A stretch of DNA of 64,000 bases from Spongilla lacustris (GCA_949361645.1 OX442419.1:9144976-9208975); one strand, 5' to 3'. Counted from the stretch's first letter, positions 24,698-35,590 are shown. Numbers and translations are program-made. Notes: generated from the letters alone by a model not told the origin.

Positions 24698-27600
24698 ATG
24701 ACCTTTGAACCTGTGCCGCTGGTGAAACACAACAGCATGGCCTTGAGGTGTCCTGAAACCTTCCTCTTCACGTCTGAGAGTGTGGGCGAGGGTCACTCAG
24801 GTGAGTGAGAACCATGTTCAAGTACAGGCACGCGTGGCGGAACGATCCGAAATTACGCTTCAGTATCGGATATGATAAAAGCATTGGCGTGTTTGTGCTA
24901 GCTGACGTGTAGGGGATACAGGCGCTGACTTGTGACAACGTAAACGTCAATTCACTCAGATAAGATGTGTGACCAAATTTCTGATGCCGTCCTGGACGAG
25001 TGCCTCAAAAGTGACCCGGAGAGCAAGGTTGCCTGCGGTGAGAAGATGTATTATGTATCAATGCTGTGTACATCAAACCAGTTCAACTTGGTGACCTAAT
25101 CTGTATATTCCCCTCCGAAACTAATAATTATGTATTGTTGTAATAATAATTATAATTATTATAATTATTGTATAATATAATTATATATATTGTCGCCTGA
25201 GATTAGATAATTAGGTTAATTAATGTAATGAAATCATAAACACATGCGCATAATAATTATTGTTATTTTAACAATTTTATAATAAATACACACAAGTAAT
25301 TTTAAATCATGTATGTACAAAACATACTACCACTAAATGGCATCATTCCAAGGAGGGGAGAAGGTTGGAGGCAAAGTTCACAAAACGGATGTAGCATTCC
25401 CACCTCGGAAAACTTTTGAAGGAGGTATGCGAGAGAGCTTTTGTCACCTGTGGTGTTCGCAATGTGGCAATTCAAGTCCGTCAAGAATGACATGGAGCGA
25501 GGGCCGCAGACTCCAGAAGTTTCAAAGGCAACAGGAGTGAAGGAATGGTACATGTACCCATGGGAGGTGATGTAACTGTACTTCTTGATTTTGGTCTGCT
25601 CTGCCTGGTTTGCTGCTGCACACACTTCAGAGGCTGTCATGGATAGATGGGAAGGGGAAAAAGTGTCTACGCAGGTAGCATCCCAAACCAATAATCTGCC
25701 ACTTGACCAAGGAACCATGGTGATTCCATATTATTGTTTTGAGTTGGTCCTTGATCCTGTCCAGCTTGTATGGCAAACTTGGCATCATCCTAATCCAATC
25801 TAATGCCAGAGCCATAATGATGAGATCCCTGATGATGGTTACTGAACATTTAAGAATGTTTAATCTCACATTCACATGTGATGTATTGTTACTTAGATAA
25901 AATTATTACATAAACTAACCATATTCACAACAAAACACATTAGCTACAAGTTATGGTGAGGAATTTTCCACCCTCGTGGAGTGAGCATCCACCTGTAAGA
26001 GTATGGCCCAGGCATTGGCTTGCACAAGAGTCATTTAATCCATACATTTTATTTTGTGACATTTCCATAAGAAAATTTCACAAAAATATAGGTCCAAGAA
26101 AATTTAAATGTATATGGTAAGCAATAGAGTTGAGACAGATGACAGTCAGGTAATGTCACATGACATGCACTTCAGGTCAGGTGATGGCACATACATGTAA
26201 CATGTATTACCTGCAGAATGTGCAGCCAAAGACAATGTCGTTATCCTGATGGGAGAAATATCAACCAAAGCTAAGGTAAACATCAAAAAAGTGGTATCAG
26301 ACACTGCCCAAAACATTGGATATGACGACATCTCTAAAGGCAAGTGTATCTTGTGATAAGTGTGCTACACTGTTGTGTACCAGTAGTGGTGGACATTAAA
26401 GTACCAGTAGGGGTGGACATTAAAGTACCAGTAGTGGTGGACATTAAAGTACCAGTAGTGGTGGACATTAAAGTACCAGTAGTGGTGGACATTAAAGTAC
26501 CAGTAGTGGTGGACATTAAAGTACCAGTAAGGGTTTCATGCATGAGTATATCAGTAATGGGGGACATCAAGGTGCCTCATATGTCCACACTGGGTCCCCA
26601 CGTACTGGATATAAAGAACTCTGTCCAGACCCATGTTATCCTAGACCATGCCTGGTCCACCCGTGTAGGGGTGTCAATACACGTATGTGTCATGTCCTCT
26701 TTTGGTGTGTCCATATCTCACTGCTCATCATTGCACATGGATTACTCCTCAGGTTTTGACTACAAGTCTTGCACAGTGCTCAACCTTCTATCCACACAAA
26801 GCCCAGACATTGCCCAGGCAGTTCACGAGAATAAAGCTGCAGAACAGCTGGGGGCAGGGGATCAGGTGAGCATACGGTGAAGAATGGAGGGTGTGGTGAA
26901 GATGGGAGGGGCATTAGAAGCCGGCCCCAGTCCCCAGTCCACCATTAGCTTACTTATTTGTAGCATTAACTGCTGCACGAGAACAAATGTGGTGAAACTT
27001 GTGTAAAGAGCGCTCGCAACCCGTTGGCACCGACAGCAGCCGACACAATATTATAATAAGCACACCAAATACAAATCAATGGTCCCTATTTATAGTGACA
27101 TTACAGACAACATTAATGGACAGACAGTCTGCACATCTCATGACCAGAGTTCAGAGGTTGCTGACATGCGCAGTGACGGACTATTACACCACTCCCTCTT
27201 CCAGAAGGTCAGTATCTATCGGGTGGTCTTCGTGTTCGCTGGGGATACCTGTGCTGTACTTCTGCAGGTTGATCAGCATGGGCAGCCTCATCTTCTGCAG
27301 GTTCTTCATGTGGTAGTAACTCCTGAGGTACCTGCTCCCCTATTCCATCAAGGACTTCTATGTTGCTTCCCACAGGTGCAAACTCCAAAAGTGCCTCATT
27401 TTCGTCTGGATTTTCTGGTGGTGGTCCCAGGAACGTCTCAGTTCTTGTACCTGGTACAAATGGCTTAAGACGATCAAAGTGCACCACTCTAATCATTTTT
27501 CCATTCTTGCTTTTAATCTTATAGTCACATTCCCCAATGCACTCAATCACTTTAAAAGGCCCAGTCCAGGGATGATGTAATTTCCTACATTGACCCCGAG

Positions 27601-30600
27601 GCACCGCTGGTGAATGTAGCCATACCCAGTCACCTACTTGGTACGGAGCACCATGCACTTTGACATCGTACAAAGCCTTTTGTCGGTTGTGCTCAGTAAT
27701 ACCTTTCCTTCGAGCCAACACATATGCCTCTGTGAGATTGTTCCGCAACGTATGTGCATAATCACCCAAGGTGCAGGCTTCGTGTGGGGTTGAGCCATAC
27801 ATCAGGTCAACAGGTAGGTTTACTTGACGACCATACATCAAATAAAAAGGGGAGTATCCTGTGGATGCATGCACACTCGAGTTGTATGCTAAACACACCC
27901 TCCGTATACACTGGTCCCAATCCATCTTATGATCCTTAACCGTTGTAGATAGCATGTCTAACAATGTTCTATTGAACCTCTCTACTAACCCATTACAATG
28001 AGGATGGTAGGCCGTTGTACGGGTTTTGTGTATCTGAAGCAGGGTGCAGACTTCCTTCAACAAATCTGCCTCAAATTGCCTTCCTTGATCGGAGTGTAAC
28101 TGCTCAGGGGGAGAAAAGCGACAGAACATTTCATCCACCAACATTTTGGCCACAGTTAATGCCTCCTGGTTCGGAATAGCATAAACCTCAACCCACCTAG
28201 TAAAACAATCACATGCTACCAGTACATACTTATTGCCTTGAGCTGTCACCGGAAGGGGGCCAAGTATATCCACTGCTACAATCTGTAAAGGGTATCCAGC
28301 CTGCAGGGTCTGAAGGGGTGCCCTTTTACTAGGTGGTGCCATTTTCCTTGTGCTGCATGTTCTGCATTTTCTACACCACTCCTTCACACTCTCTTTCCAG
28401 CCAGGCCAGTAGTATCGCTCACGAACCAGATGTATCATCTTACTTTCACCTACATGTCCCCCCATGGAACCGCTGTGAAGGTCTTGGAGTACACTTTCTC
28501 TGACAACAGAAGGCAACACTAGCTGCAGGTGTTGAGATCGCCCATCAATACACAATCGCCATAAGACGCTATTGTCTACTTTCAAGGATGACCACATCTG
28601 CACAAGTTGACGACTCTCCCGACTCCATGTTTTTACTTCATCCAGGTTAGGAGTAGCACCACTTTCTTTTGCCTTCAGTACCGGACCAATTGATGAATCA
28701 TTGAGCTGCTGGTCATGAACATCAGCTGCAGAATGGCCCTGAGAGACAATGCCAATTTGAGCAGCGAGATGGGCAGGACTGTACACATGTGTAACTCTAC
28801 CACATTGATTACATGGCACCCTGGATAAGGCATCTACATTCGTGTGCTGGTTACCAGGTCTGTGGACCACTGTAAATGTGTACTCCTGTAGCCGCTCAAG
28901 CCAACGAGCTAGCTGCCCCTCTGGTTCTTTGAAGTTTTGGATCCACACCAGGGAACCATGGTCTGTTCGGAGAGTAAAGTGAACACCTAAAAGGTAGTGT
29001 CGGAAATGGTGAATGAACTCAACAACTGCTAGTAACTCCCGACGAGTGACACAATATCTTTGCTCTTGCCGACTCAGAGATCTACTTGCATACGCTATTA
29101 CAGCCTCACCCCCATCGTCCTGTACTTGGGACAAAATTGCACCAATACCCGTATCACTTGCATCAGTGTCCAACATGAAGTGCCTAGAGTGATCAGGAAA
29201 AGCAAGGATTGGGGTTGTCATTAAACACTTACGCAAGTGATCAAAGGCACCCTGACACTGCTGGGTCCACTCAAATGCAATGTTCTTTTCCAACAGCCGC
29301 TGCAATGGTTTTGCTGTAGTTCCAAAATCCTTAATAAATCTTCTGTAATAGTTAGCAAGTCCCAGGAACTGTTGGATATTCTTCTTACTCTCAGGAACAG
29401 GCCACGTTGCAATTACTGCAGTCTTTTCAGGATCAGTTGCAATACCATTTTCAGATATGACATGCCCTAAGAAGCGTACTTCTTTTTGACACAGCTTGCA
29501 CTTTGCTGGTTGAAGTTTAAGGCCTGCCTGTCTTAGTCGAGACAAAACAGTACCCAGATTGGATAGGTGTTGTTCAAAGGTCCGACCTATCACCACAGTA
29601 TCGTCGATATACACCAAACATTCAACCCAGTTCACATCACACAAAACCCGGTTCATCAATCTTTGAAATGTGGCAGGCGCATTACAGAGCCCAAAAGGCA
29701 TTACTTTAAACTCATATAGACCTTCTGATGTGGTGAATGCTGTTTTCTCCCTACTGCTGCTATCTACTTCAACCTGCCAGTACCCACTCTTAAGATCTAA
29801 GGTGCTGAACCACTTAGAACCCCCTAATGTATCCAAAATGTCATCCACCCGAGGTAGTGGGTAGGCATCCTTTCTAGTCACAGAATTAACTTTTCTGTAA
29901 TCTATACAGAACCGTGTGGATCCATCCCTTTTACGTACCAATATAATAGGTGATGACCATGGACTGTTAGAAGGCTGTATGATGTCATTTTTCAGCATCT
30001 CAGTTAGAAGCTGTCTCACTTCCTGGCGGCGGGCTGGGGAGACACGACGGGGCAGTTGATGGATGGGTTGAGAGTCACCTGTGTCAATGTGATGCTTTGT
30101 GAGGTTTGTGCGTCCCAAATCAGAGTGAAAACTAAACACATCGGCATATTCCATAAGTAACACAAACAGCAATTCCTTCTCTGAATTACTGAGATGAGTA
30201 ATAGTGGAAACAATGTCCCACAATACCTTGTGCTCACTTGGAGATACCTCAGTCACTGCTGATATTGTTAAGAGGTGAGTATCGCTGGAAATGGGTGGGT
30301 CTTTGTCCAAAGGCTCCATCTGTGCAATTTCCAAACCCTTCCACAGTCTCACTGCTTCCTTATGTGGATTGAATACACGAAGGGGGACAGTAGATCCTGT
30401 TGGACAGACCACAGCACGGGCCACCAAAACATCACAGCGTCCTGTCTGACCCCTCTCAACTAACCATGTGCCTACTACAGGAGTGTCCCCTACACCACCT
30501 GATGCAATATCTACCATGACTTCTACCTCACTTTCTGCTGGGATGGTTAGTTTCCTTTGTAAAAACAAACCCACAGTTTTGCTCACTTTTTGGTTCACAT

Positions 30601-33600
30601 CTAACAGTGGGAGAACAAGTTTCTCATTTGGAAAACTGATTTTCCTGTCCCCACTATCTATCATGCATTTGAATGTTTCCAAAAAGTCCAGCCCTAATAT
30701 TGCCTCAACAGTCATTCCCTCCACAACAAGAAACTTGTTTTCAAACACCACGTTTTTAGACAATGTCAGGTGGACCAACACAATGCCCTGTACATGCAGA
30801 GGTGATCCATTCACACCAACCAGCCTACTGCTACCACCCCATTCTTTTAGCTCCATGTGTTTATTAGCTGATACCCTGTGCCAAACTGCTGTACTAAGGA
30901 GTGAAACAGACGCCCCGGTATCTACTACGAACTGAACTGGGATTGATGCTATGTATCCTTTCAAACGGTAACTTATTTCGGAAGCAATGGACAATGCTGG
31001 GACTGTTAATTCAGGGGCCCTCTTGGCCCCCTCTCGTGCTTGGCCCTTTGCACGGAGGGGAGGAAGTTTTCCTGCTGTTCGTGTTGCTTAGGAGTTGCAC
31101 ATTCGCGAGCAACATGCCCTTTCCCCCCACAGTTCCAACAAACTATTGAATCTCGCTTACGTGCATTCCATTTCTTTGATTCGGATTTTTGGCCTCCTGC
31201 TTTAGAGCTCACAAGTCTTTCCAAGCGGTCCAGCCGTTCAACGAGTTCTTTTATCGCCTCCAGAGCTGGGTCCGTCTTAGTCTGCACGGAAGCAATGCTA
31301 GAAGCGGTGCCGTCATCCTCGTCGGTAGTTGCTGGCGCTGTGTTCTGTGACATGGGCAAAAACCCCACTGTCATAGGCTTACATGGATGAAGGTACGACT
31401 CCAGCTCCATAGCCGCCAGCGCTGCTTCGTCAACCGTCTGTGGTCGTTTCTGTTTAACGCCAAAAGCAACCTGTGGGTTGTCCAATTGGGAAAGAAACTG
31501 GTTTAAAGCCAAACACTCTCGTGCCTTCTCCTCCAACTCAGGGTAAGCGCTATCGGCTAGCAACCGTAGCGCATCACCGAACGATGCCCAATCTTCGCCT
31601 TTCTCTTTCTTTCTGTGCTGAAGTTCAACCACCTTAAGCGTTCGCTTGCTATCTGGATCAAAGCGGCGTTTCAATGCACCAACGCACTTACTGTAATCTG
31701 TTCGCTCATCCTCTCCAAGCCTCCGAAAAGCCGTCTGAGCCTTACCAACCAGGCGCACGCGTACCCATTTCAATCTATCTTCATCCTTAGTCCAGTTGTT
31801 CACGTCCGCACAGCTTTCAAAATGGTTTATCCATTCGTCCCATTTCGTCCCAGACTCTCCGCTGAAAGTTTCCGGCAGTAGGAATGGCTTGTTTGCCATC
31901 CTGCCGTCTACGCCAGTGTAAAGAGCGCTCGCAACCCGTTGGCACCGACAGCAGCCGACACAATATTATAATAAGCACACCAAATACAAATCAATGGTCC
32001 CTATTTATAGTGACATTACAGACAACATTAATGGACAGACAGTCTGCACATCTCATGACCAGAGTTCAGAGGTTGCTGACATGCGCAGTGACGGACTATT
32101 ACACTTGCATTAATTGGTACTGCCCAGCACAATCGAGCATAAACATGGCGCCTTGCTCTGGACTTCTATTGGAGAGAAATATGGTACCTATAGAAATCCA
32201 TCTGAGGCCAGCACACCTGGATACCATATATCCCCTTATTTTCCACTGACTGTCCGCTATTCAGAGGTGGCATTGTGCACATATCAAGCCTATATGCTGT
32301 GTTATATATGCAAGTGGGTGGCCATGCCAAATTGCGCATGTTCCCACAGGGTCTTATGTGTGGTTATGCTACTGATGAAACAGAAGAGATGATGCCACTT
32401 ACCCTCCTTCTGGCTCACAACATGAACAAAAGGCTAGCAGAGCTAAGGAGAAATGGTACTCTGCCATGGGCAGGCCCAGACTCAAAGTCACAGGTATATG
32501 GCCTAGTACGCGTAGTACAGGGATGAATTAAGGGGTGTGGTCCTAAACATAACTCCAGGTGACAGTTGAGTACTGTATGGACAAAGGAGCATGCGTACCA
32601 CTTCGTGTGCACACGGTGGTCATCAGTGTGCAGCACCGTGAGGGTACACCTCTGGAGGAGATGAGAGTAGCCCTTCGAGAGCAGGTGGCTAAGGTATGTC
32701 CATGTGCATGTGTGTGCATGTGTATGCATGTGTGTGCATGTGTGTGCATGTGTGTGTGCTTGTTGTGCATGTGTGTGCATGTGTGTGCATGTGTGTATAT
32801 ATATGCATGAGTGTGCATGTGTGTGTGCATGTGTGCATGCATGTGTGTGCATGTGTGTGGATCTGCATGTATGTGGTACAGCACCTGTGTACAAATAGTA
32901 CGTACCTGCAATCCCATTATTCCCCAGCGCTCATGCATCCCTACCCTCTAAACCCAAAAAAGAATAAAGAGCACGTGTAGAGATATCCCCCACTTTCCCT
33001 CCTCCCCAAACCTACTTTCTCTCCTACCCATCCAAATCTCTTTCCCAACTTTCATACCCAGTTACCCTCCTCCCTGTACATACCCAGTTTTCCCTCTTCC
33101 CCATACCAAGCTTCTACCATTGGTTATTGTCTTTTCACTATCCTTATCCTGTAGGAGGTGATTCCTTCAAAGTACCTTGACAACAGCACAATCTACCTCA
33201 TGCAACCATCTGGAAAATTCGTTATAGGAGGACCCACTGCAAGTTGACCTTTTACCAGCCTTTGTGTGACTATTTATCATGTCCTGTCACCAGGGTGATG
33301 CTGGCTTGACAGGACGTAAGACCATAGTGGACGCGTATGGTGGGTGGGGAGGAAGTGGGGGCGGGGCCTTCTCCGGAAAGGACGCCTCCAAGGTGGACAG
33401 GTCTGCTAGCTACGCTGCACGTTGGATCGCTAAGTCTTTGGTGGCAGCAAAGCTGGCCAGGAGGGTGTCTGTGCAGGTGAGGTGTGCTTGTATAGAGTGA
33501 CGAGTTATAGGTGTAGGGTGGTGAGGGGGGTGATGAGGTGTGGAGTGGTGTGGTGGGTGGGTGTTCAATAATTGGTATTAAATGTGACCTGCAATAGAGC

Positions 33601-34993
33601 TATTACAGTCGACTATGAGTGTTAAGTGTGTATGCACCGATGGAGGTTGAACCCTCTCCTTTTCAACTTTTTTAAAGAGCAGTAATTGTAGAACCTAGCT
33701 GTAACACCTGATATAGGACAGTAACACAATTTAATGATAGTGCAGCCAGTTAATGTTGGATCTCCCATAAGCCTGTGCTCTAAAAGTTGTTGATCATTTT
33801 GAGTGCTATTGTAATCCTTTGATCTGATTGCATAATTGTTCTGCTTACCATGTACATGTACTGAAGGTATAGAGTGGGACATATTTTTGGAATGTTCCAA
33901 TTAAAAAGACCATTCCACAATAAATCACTGTTCAAATTTAGGTAAAAAGTAATTTCCATTTATATGGTCGAATATTTTATTGAGCAATAAGACTGTGTCA
34001 AGCAAGCAATGAAATCACTTAGGTTTATTTATATCAACTACATGTAGTACTAACGATAGTAGCCCTGTTGTGGTTGCTCACTTGCTATGCAGAACAGGAA
34101 TTACTATTATAAGTGTACCATAACTATGTAAAGATATGTCACTATTAGTAAATCATTTTTATACCAAAAATGGATCCGTTCCAAATTAATATGTCATTCC
34201 AAAATTATTGATCCAAAGGTTTTGCCCCTTTTGAAAATTTTGGGTCCTACAGTACTTGATGATGCATCAAGTGATAGATATAAGACAAAGATGGACCAAC
34301 GTGCATGGAGAAGGGGTGGAAGGACTTGGGGGTGTGGTGGACAGGACTTGGGGGTGTGGTGGACAGGACTTGGGGGTGTGGTGGACAGGACTTGGGGGTG
34401 TGGTGGGCAGGACTTGGGGGTGTGGTGGGCAGGACTTGGGGGTGGGGTGGGAAGGACTGGGCACATTGGACAGAGGAAATTCGTTGGGCACATGGGTGGG
34501 TATTTTGGTGCACTGGTGACAGGATGGATGCTGGTCATAGATGTAATAAAAACATTTGCATCAGAGGATGGAAGTACAATTAGTCCATTTTTGCATTTAT
34601 CTCAAAACCCAAGCAATCATGTCATGTTGCCCATCAACCAGGTGTCCTATGTCATTGGGGTGCCCAGGCCACTTTCACTGTATGTTGATTCATATGGCAC
34701 TAGTATGAAGACAAATAAAGAGTTGGAGGAAGTTGTCCAATCAAATTTTGACCTACGGCCAGGTATTATCATAAGGTAACGCAGAAAATGGCATCATATT
34801 GGTATGTTACCTCCACTTTGGTCTATCCCCACACCTCTGTGGCTTCACTTCATCTCTGTCATTCATTTTGCTGCACACATCTGCCTGTAGGGACCTGAAA
34901 CTCAAAGACCCCATCTTTCTGAGGACTGCTTGCTATGGACACTTTGGAAGACCTGAGTTCACATGGGAGACACCCAAGGACATCATGATTTGA
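24698..34993 (+). CDS. MAT: S-adenosylmethionine synthetase (methionine adenosyltransferase), 10 exons
   Basis: Makes S-adenosylmethionine from ATP and methionine in the cytosol. Exons: 24698-24800, 24960-25037, 26217-26339, 26753-26865, 32350-32493, 32559-32693, 33155-33238, 33294-33476, 34642-34775, 34891-34993. They join in frame to 399 residues (human MAT2A 395). Visible family blocks are [20 protein letters not shown], the signature [42 protein letters not shown], the glycine loop GGGAFSGKD with KVDRSA, and YGHFGR near the end. All phases match. Two introns appear to use GC donors: intron 3 (AAAG/GCAAGT) and intron 7 (ACT/GCAAGT). Intron 4 is 5.5 kb because it contains an LTR retrotransposon; intron 2 holds a family B remnant. 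The conserved GHPDK is GHSDK here. Nothing suggests loss of function. Confidence 0.95.
25290..25830 (-). pseudogene. Retroelement family B remnant in MAT intron 2
   Basis: The minus strand reads [20 protein letters not shown], then [20 protein letters not shown] and [12 protein letters not shown], after which the frame shifts before the expected AVQRGN motif. A degraded upstream piece reaches about 25830. It is antisense to MAT. Confidence 0.75.
26376..26536. repeat. 24-bp minisatellite in MAT intron 3
   Basis: Six to seven copies of GTACCAGTAGTGGTGGACAT plus TAAA, period 24. Because the unit is a multiple of three, it creates open frames on both strands that are not genes. Confidence 0.9.
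27002..27188 (-). repeat. 3' LTR
   Basis: 187 bp, identical by reading to 31917-32103. On the element strand it starts TGTAATAGTCC and ends CTCTTTACA. Confidence 0.95.
27189..27203 (-). promoter_or_regulatory. Polypurine tract
   Basis: On the element strand, GGAAGAGGGAGTGG directly abuts the 3' LTR; it is the expected primer site for plus-strand DNA synthesis. Confidence 0.75.
27209..30994 (-). CDS. pol: Gypsy pol polyprotein (protease, RT, RNase H, integrase)
   Basis: About 1261 codons without interruption. Domains in order (residues from the first codon at 30994): aspartic protease with [12 protein letters not shown] near 25; reverse transcriptase with FCIDYRKVN and catalytic LVYIDD near 460; RNase H with [11 protein letters not shown] near 606; integrase with an HHCC zinc finger (GHVGESK...CRKCRTC) near 845-890 and DDE residues in VAVDILG, SDQGRQF and NGLVERFN near 905-1001. 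The proline-rich C-terminus ends about 20 bases before the LTR. The frame has no ATG at its start (the first codon is TTG) and stays open upstream across the end of gag in the -1 frame, so it is probably expressed as a gag-pol fusion by -1 frameshifting. Confidence 0.95.
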   Translation of the reverse strand: MSIASEISYRLKGYIASIPVQFVVDTGASVSLLSTAVWHRVSANKHMELKEWGGSSRLVGVNGSPLHVQGIVLVHLTLSKNVVFENKFLVVEGMTVEAILGLDFLETFKCMIDSGDRKISFPNEKLVLPLLDVNQKVSKTVGLFLQRKLTIPAESEVEVMVDIASGGVGDTPVVGTWLVERGQTGRCDVLVARAVVCPTGSTVPLRVFNPHKEAVRLWKGLEIAQMEPLDKDPPISSDTHLLTISAVTEVSPSEHKVLWDIVSTITHLSNSEKELLFVLLMEYADVFSFHSDLGRTNLTKHHIDTGDSQPIHQLPRRVSPARRQEVRQLLTEMLKNDIIQPSNSPWSSPIILVRKRDGSTRFCIDYRKVNSVTRKDAYPLPRVDDILDTLGGSKWFSTLDLKSGYWQVEVDSSSREKTAFTTSEGLYEFKVMPFGLCNAPATFQRLMNRVLCDVNWVECLVYIDDTVVIGRTFEQHLSNLGTVLSRLRQAGLKLQPAKCKLCQKEVRFLGHVISENGIATDPEKTAVIATWPVPESKKNIQQFLGLANYYRRFIKDFGTTAKPLQRLLEKNIAFEWTQQCQGAFDHLRKCLMTTPILAFPDHSRHFMLDTDASDTGIGAILSQVQDDGGEAVIAYASRSLSRQEQRYCVTRRELLAVVEFIHHFRHYLLGVHFTLRTDHGSLVWIQNFKEPEGQLARWLERLQEYTFTVVHRPGNQHTNVDALSRVPCNQCGRVTHVYSPAHLAAQIGIVSQGHSAADVHDQQLNDSSIGPVLKAKESGATPNLDEVKTWSRESRQLVQMWSSLKVDNSVLWRLCIDGRSQHLQLVLPSVVRESVLQDLHSGSMGGHVGESKMIHLVRERYYWPGWKESVKEWCRKCRTCSTRKMAPPSKRAPLQTLQAGYPLQIVAVDILGPLPVTAQGNKYVLVACDCFTRWVEVYAIPNQEALTVAKMLVDEMFCRFSPPEQLHSDQGRQFEADLLKEVCTLLQIHKTRTTAYHPHCNGLVERFNRTLLDMLSTTVKDHKMDWDQCIRRVCLAYNSSVHASTGYSPFYLMYGRQVNLPVDLMYGSTPHEACTLGDYAHTLRNNLTEAYVLARRKGITEHNRQKALYDVKVHGAPYQVGDWVWLHSPAVPRGQCRKLHHPWTGPFKVIECIGECDYKIKSKNGKMIRVVHFDRLKPFVPGTRTETFLGPPPENPDENEALLEFAPVGSNIEVLDGIGEQVPQELLPHEEPAEDEAAHADQPAEVQHRYPQRTRRPPDRY
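31006..31899 (-). CDS. gag: Gypsy gag
   Basis: 297 codons from ATG to TAA. The N-terminal half has the helical, tryptophan-containing capsid-type sequence of retrotransposon gag ([17 protein letters not shown]). Near residue 255 a CCHC zinc knuckle, [14 protein letters not shown], fits CX2CX4HX4C and binds RNA during packaging. The stop lies inside the open pol frame, consistent with -1 frameshift expression of pol. Only 17 bases separate the 5' LTR from the ATG. Confidence 0.93.
   Translation of the reverse strand: MANKPFLLPETFSGESGTKWDEWINHFESCADVNNWTKDEDRLKWVRVRLVGKAQTAFRRLGEDERTDYSKCVGALKRRFDPDSKRTLKVVELQHRKKEKGEDWASFGDALRLLADSAYPELEEKARECLALNQFLSQLDNPQVAFGVKQKRPQTVDEAALAAMELESYLHPCKPMTVGFLPMSQNTAPATTDEDDGTASSIASVQTKTDPALEAIKELVERLDRLERLVSSKAGGQKSESKKWNARKRDSIVCWNCGGKGHVARECATPKQHEQQENFLPSVQRAKHERGPRGPLN
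31900..31915 (-). promoter_or_regulatory. Primer-binding site
   Basis: The element strand reads TGGCGTAGACGGCAGG one base after the 5' LTR and immediately before the gag ATG. It starts with the TGG expected from pairing to a tRNA CCA end. The tRNA was not identified. Confidence 0.65.
31917..32103 (-). repeat. 5' LTR
   Basis: 187 bp, identical to 27002-27188. It should contain the element promoter. LTRs this short are at the low end for the Ty3/gypsy group. Confidence 0.95.
32697..32875. repeat. CATGTGTG-type repeat in MAT intron 6
   Basis: Imperfect tandem repeats of GTGCATGTGT beginning directly after the exon 6 donor. They produce spurious cysteine- or histidine-rich open frames on both strands. 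Confidence 0.85.
34315..34452. repeat. 22-bp G-rich minisatellite in MAT intron 8
   Basis: About six copies of TTGGGGGTGTGGTGGACAGG plus AC. It accounts for several overlapping repetitive open frames. Confidence 0.9.
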
Positions 34994-35239
34994 GCGTCAC
35001 AAGTGTCCTTACATTCATGCACATTAAATACCATAAGCAGCTTCAGATGCCACAAATGAAATTTAAATTTTAAAAACCACACGCATTACATGAGGTTATG
35101 AATAATTAATTAGCACAGCACAAGGGTTTAAATACCATTGGCAGATTCAGTGTGGCATTGCTTGGTTTCATGATTGGTCATTTTTTGATAATGAGACTAT
35201 TAGCTACATGTATAGCAAATTGTGTGGCTTGTGATGTAA

Positions 35240-35590
35240 TTCTGAGTTGCTACACCTCATCCAAGTTCAAACCGTAGTCGCATTCCTTTCATCTTGTCAA
35301 TGACCACTACAGAGAAGTGGCCTGAGGGTGACTGGTAGATGATACCACCCCCCTAGGGCAAATGTTCTTTTGATGCATGATCTGACCACATTCTTGAGAA
35401 AGCTCTGTAATGATGATATCAATATGTTTACCCCCTTTTGTCCATTGGAGGCTTCTCTAGGACAAGAAATAAATTTTCTGTTCCTCCACAACAATTCAAG
35501 GTGCTGTTTTGAAGAACCTGCTTCACTGCAATGATGCTTATCTGCAGCTGTACCCAAAGAGTTTGATGCCAACTGTTATAGCCATTTGAA
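35240..35590 (-). pseudogene. Unrecognised protein remnant with in-frame C-terminus
   Basis: The minus strand reads SNGQKGVNILISSLQSFLKN and VVRSCIKRTFALGG. After a one-frame shift it continues as IIYQSPSGHFSVVVIDKMKG and ends at a stop near 35250. Composition and the join across the shift look like a real protein C-terminus, but no family is recognised. It is either a pseudogene or the last exon of a gene with a sequencing error. Bases 34994-35240 and 35590-35950 hold nothing recognised. Confidence 0.35.

Larger units (their letters stand above)
27002..32103 (-). mobile_element. Complete Ty3/gypsy LTR retrotransposon in MAT intron 4
   Basis: 5102 bp, antisense to MAT. Identical 187-bp LTRs (27002-27188 and 31917-32103) begin TG and end CA on the element strand, and a 4-bp target duplication CTTG flanks them (26998-27001 and 32104-32107). 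Order on the minus strand is 5' LTR, primer-binding site, gag, pol with protease, reverse transcriptase, RNase H and integrase, polypurine tract, 3' LTR. No env-like frame is present. Both frames are uninterrupted and all recognisable catalytic residues are present, so the insertion is recent and possibly still active. Confidence 0.95.

Noticed and set aside
26344..26880. 178-codon + strand ORF with VDIKVPV repeats, and its minus-strand mirror
   Set aside because: It arises from the 24-bp intronic minisatellite plus MAT exon 4 read out of frame.
27079..31881. Several + strand ORFs opposite the retrotransposon
   Set aside because: They are antisense shadows of gag and pol, with no domain content.
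32415..32980. His/Thr-rich and Cys-rich ORFs on both strands
   Set aside because: They come from the CATGTGTG repeat in MAT intron 6. MAT exon phases show it is intronic.
34194..34583. Overlapping Gly- or Pro-rich ORFs
   Set aside because: Minisatellite-derived, inside MAT intron 8.
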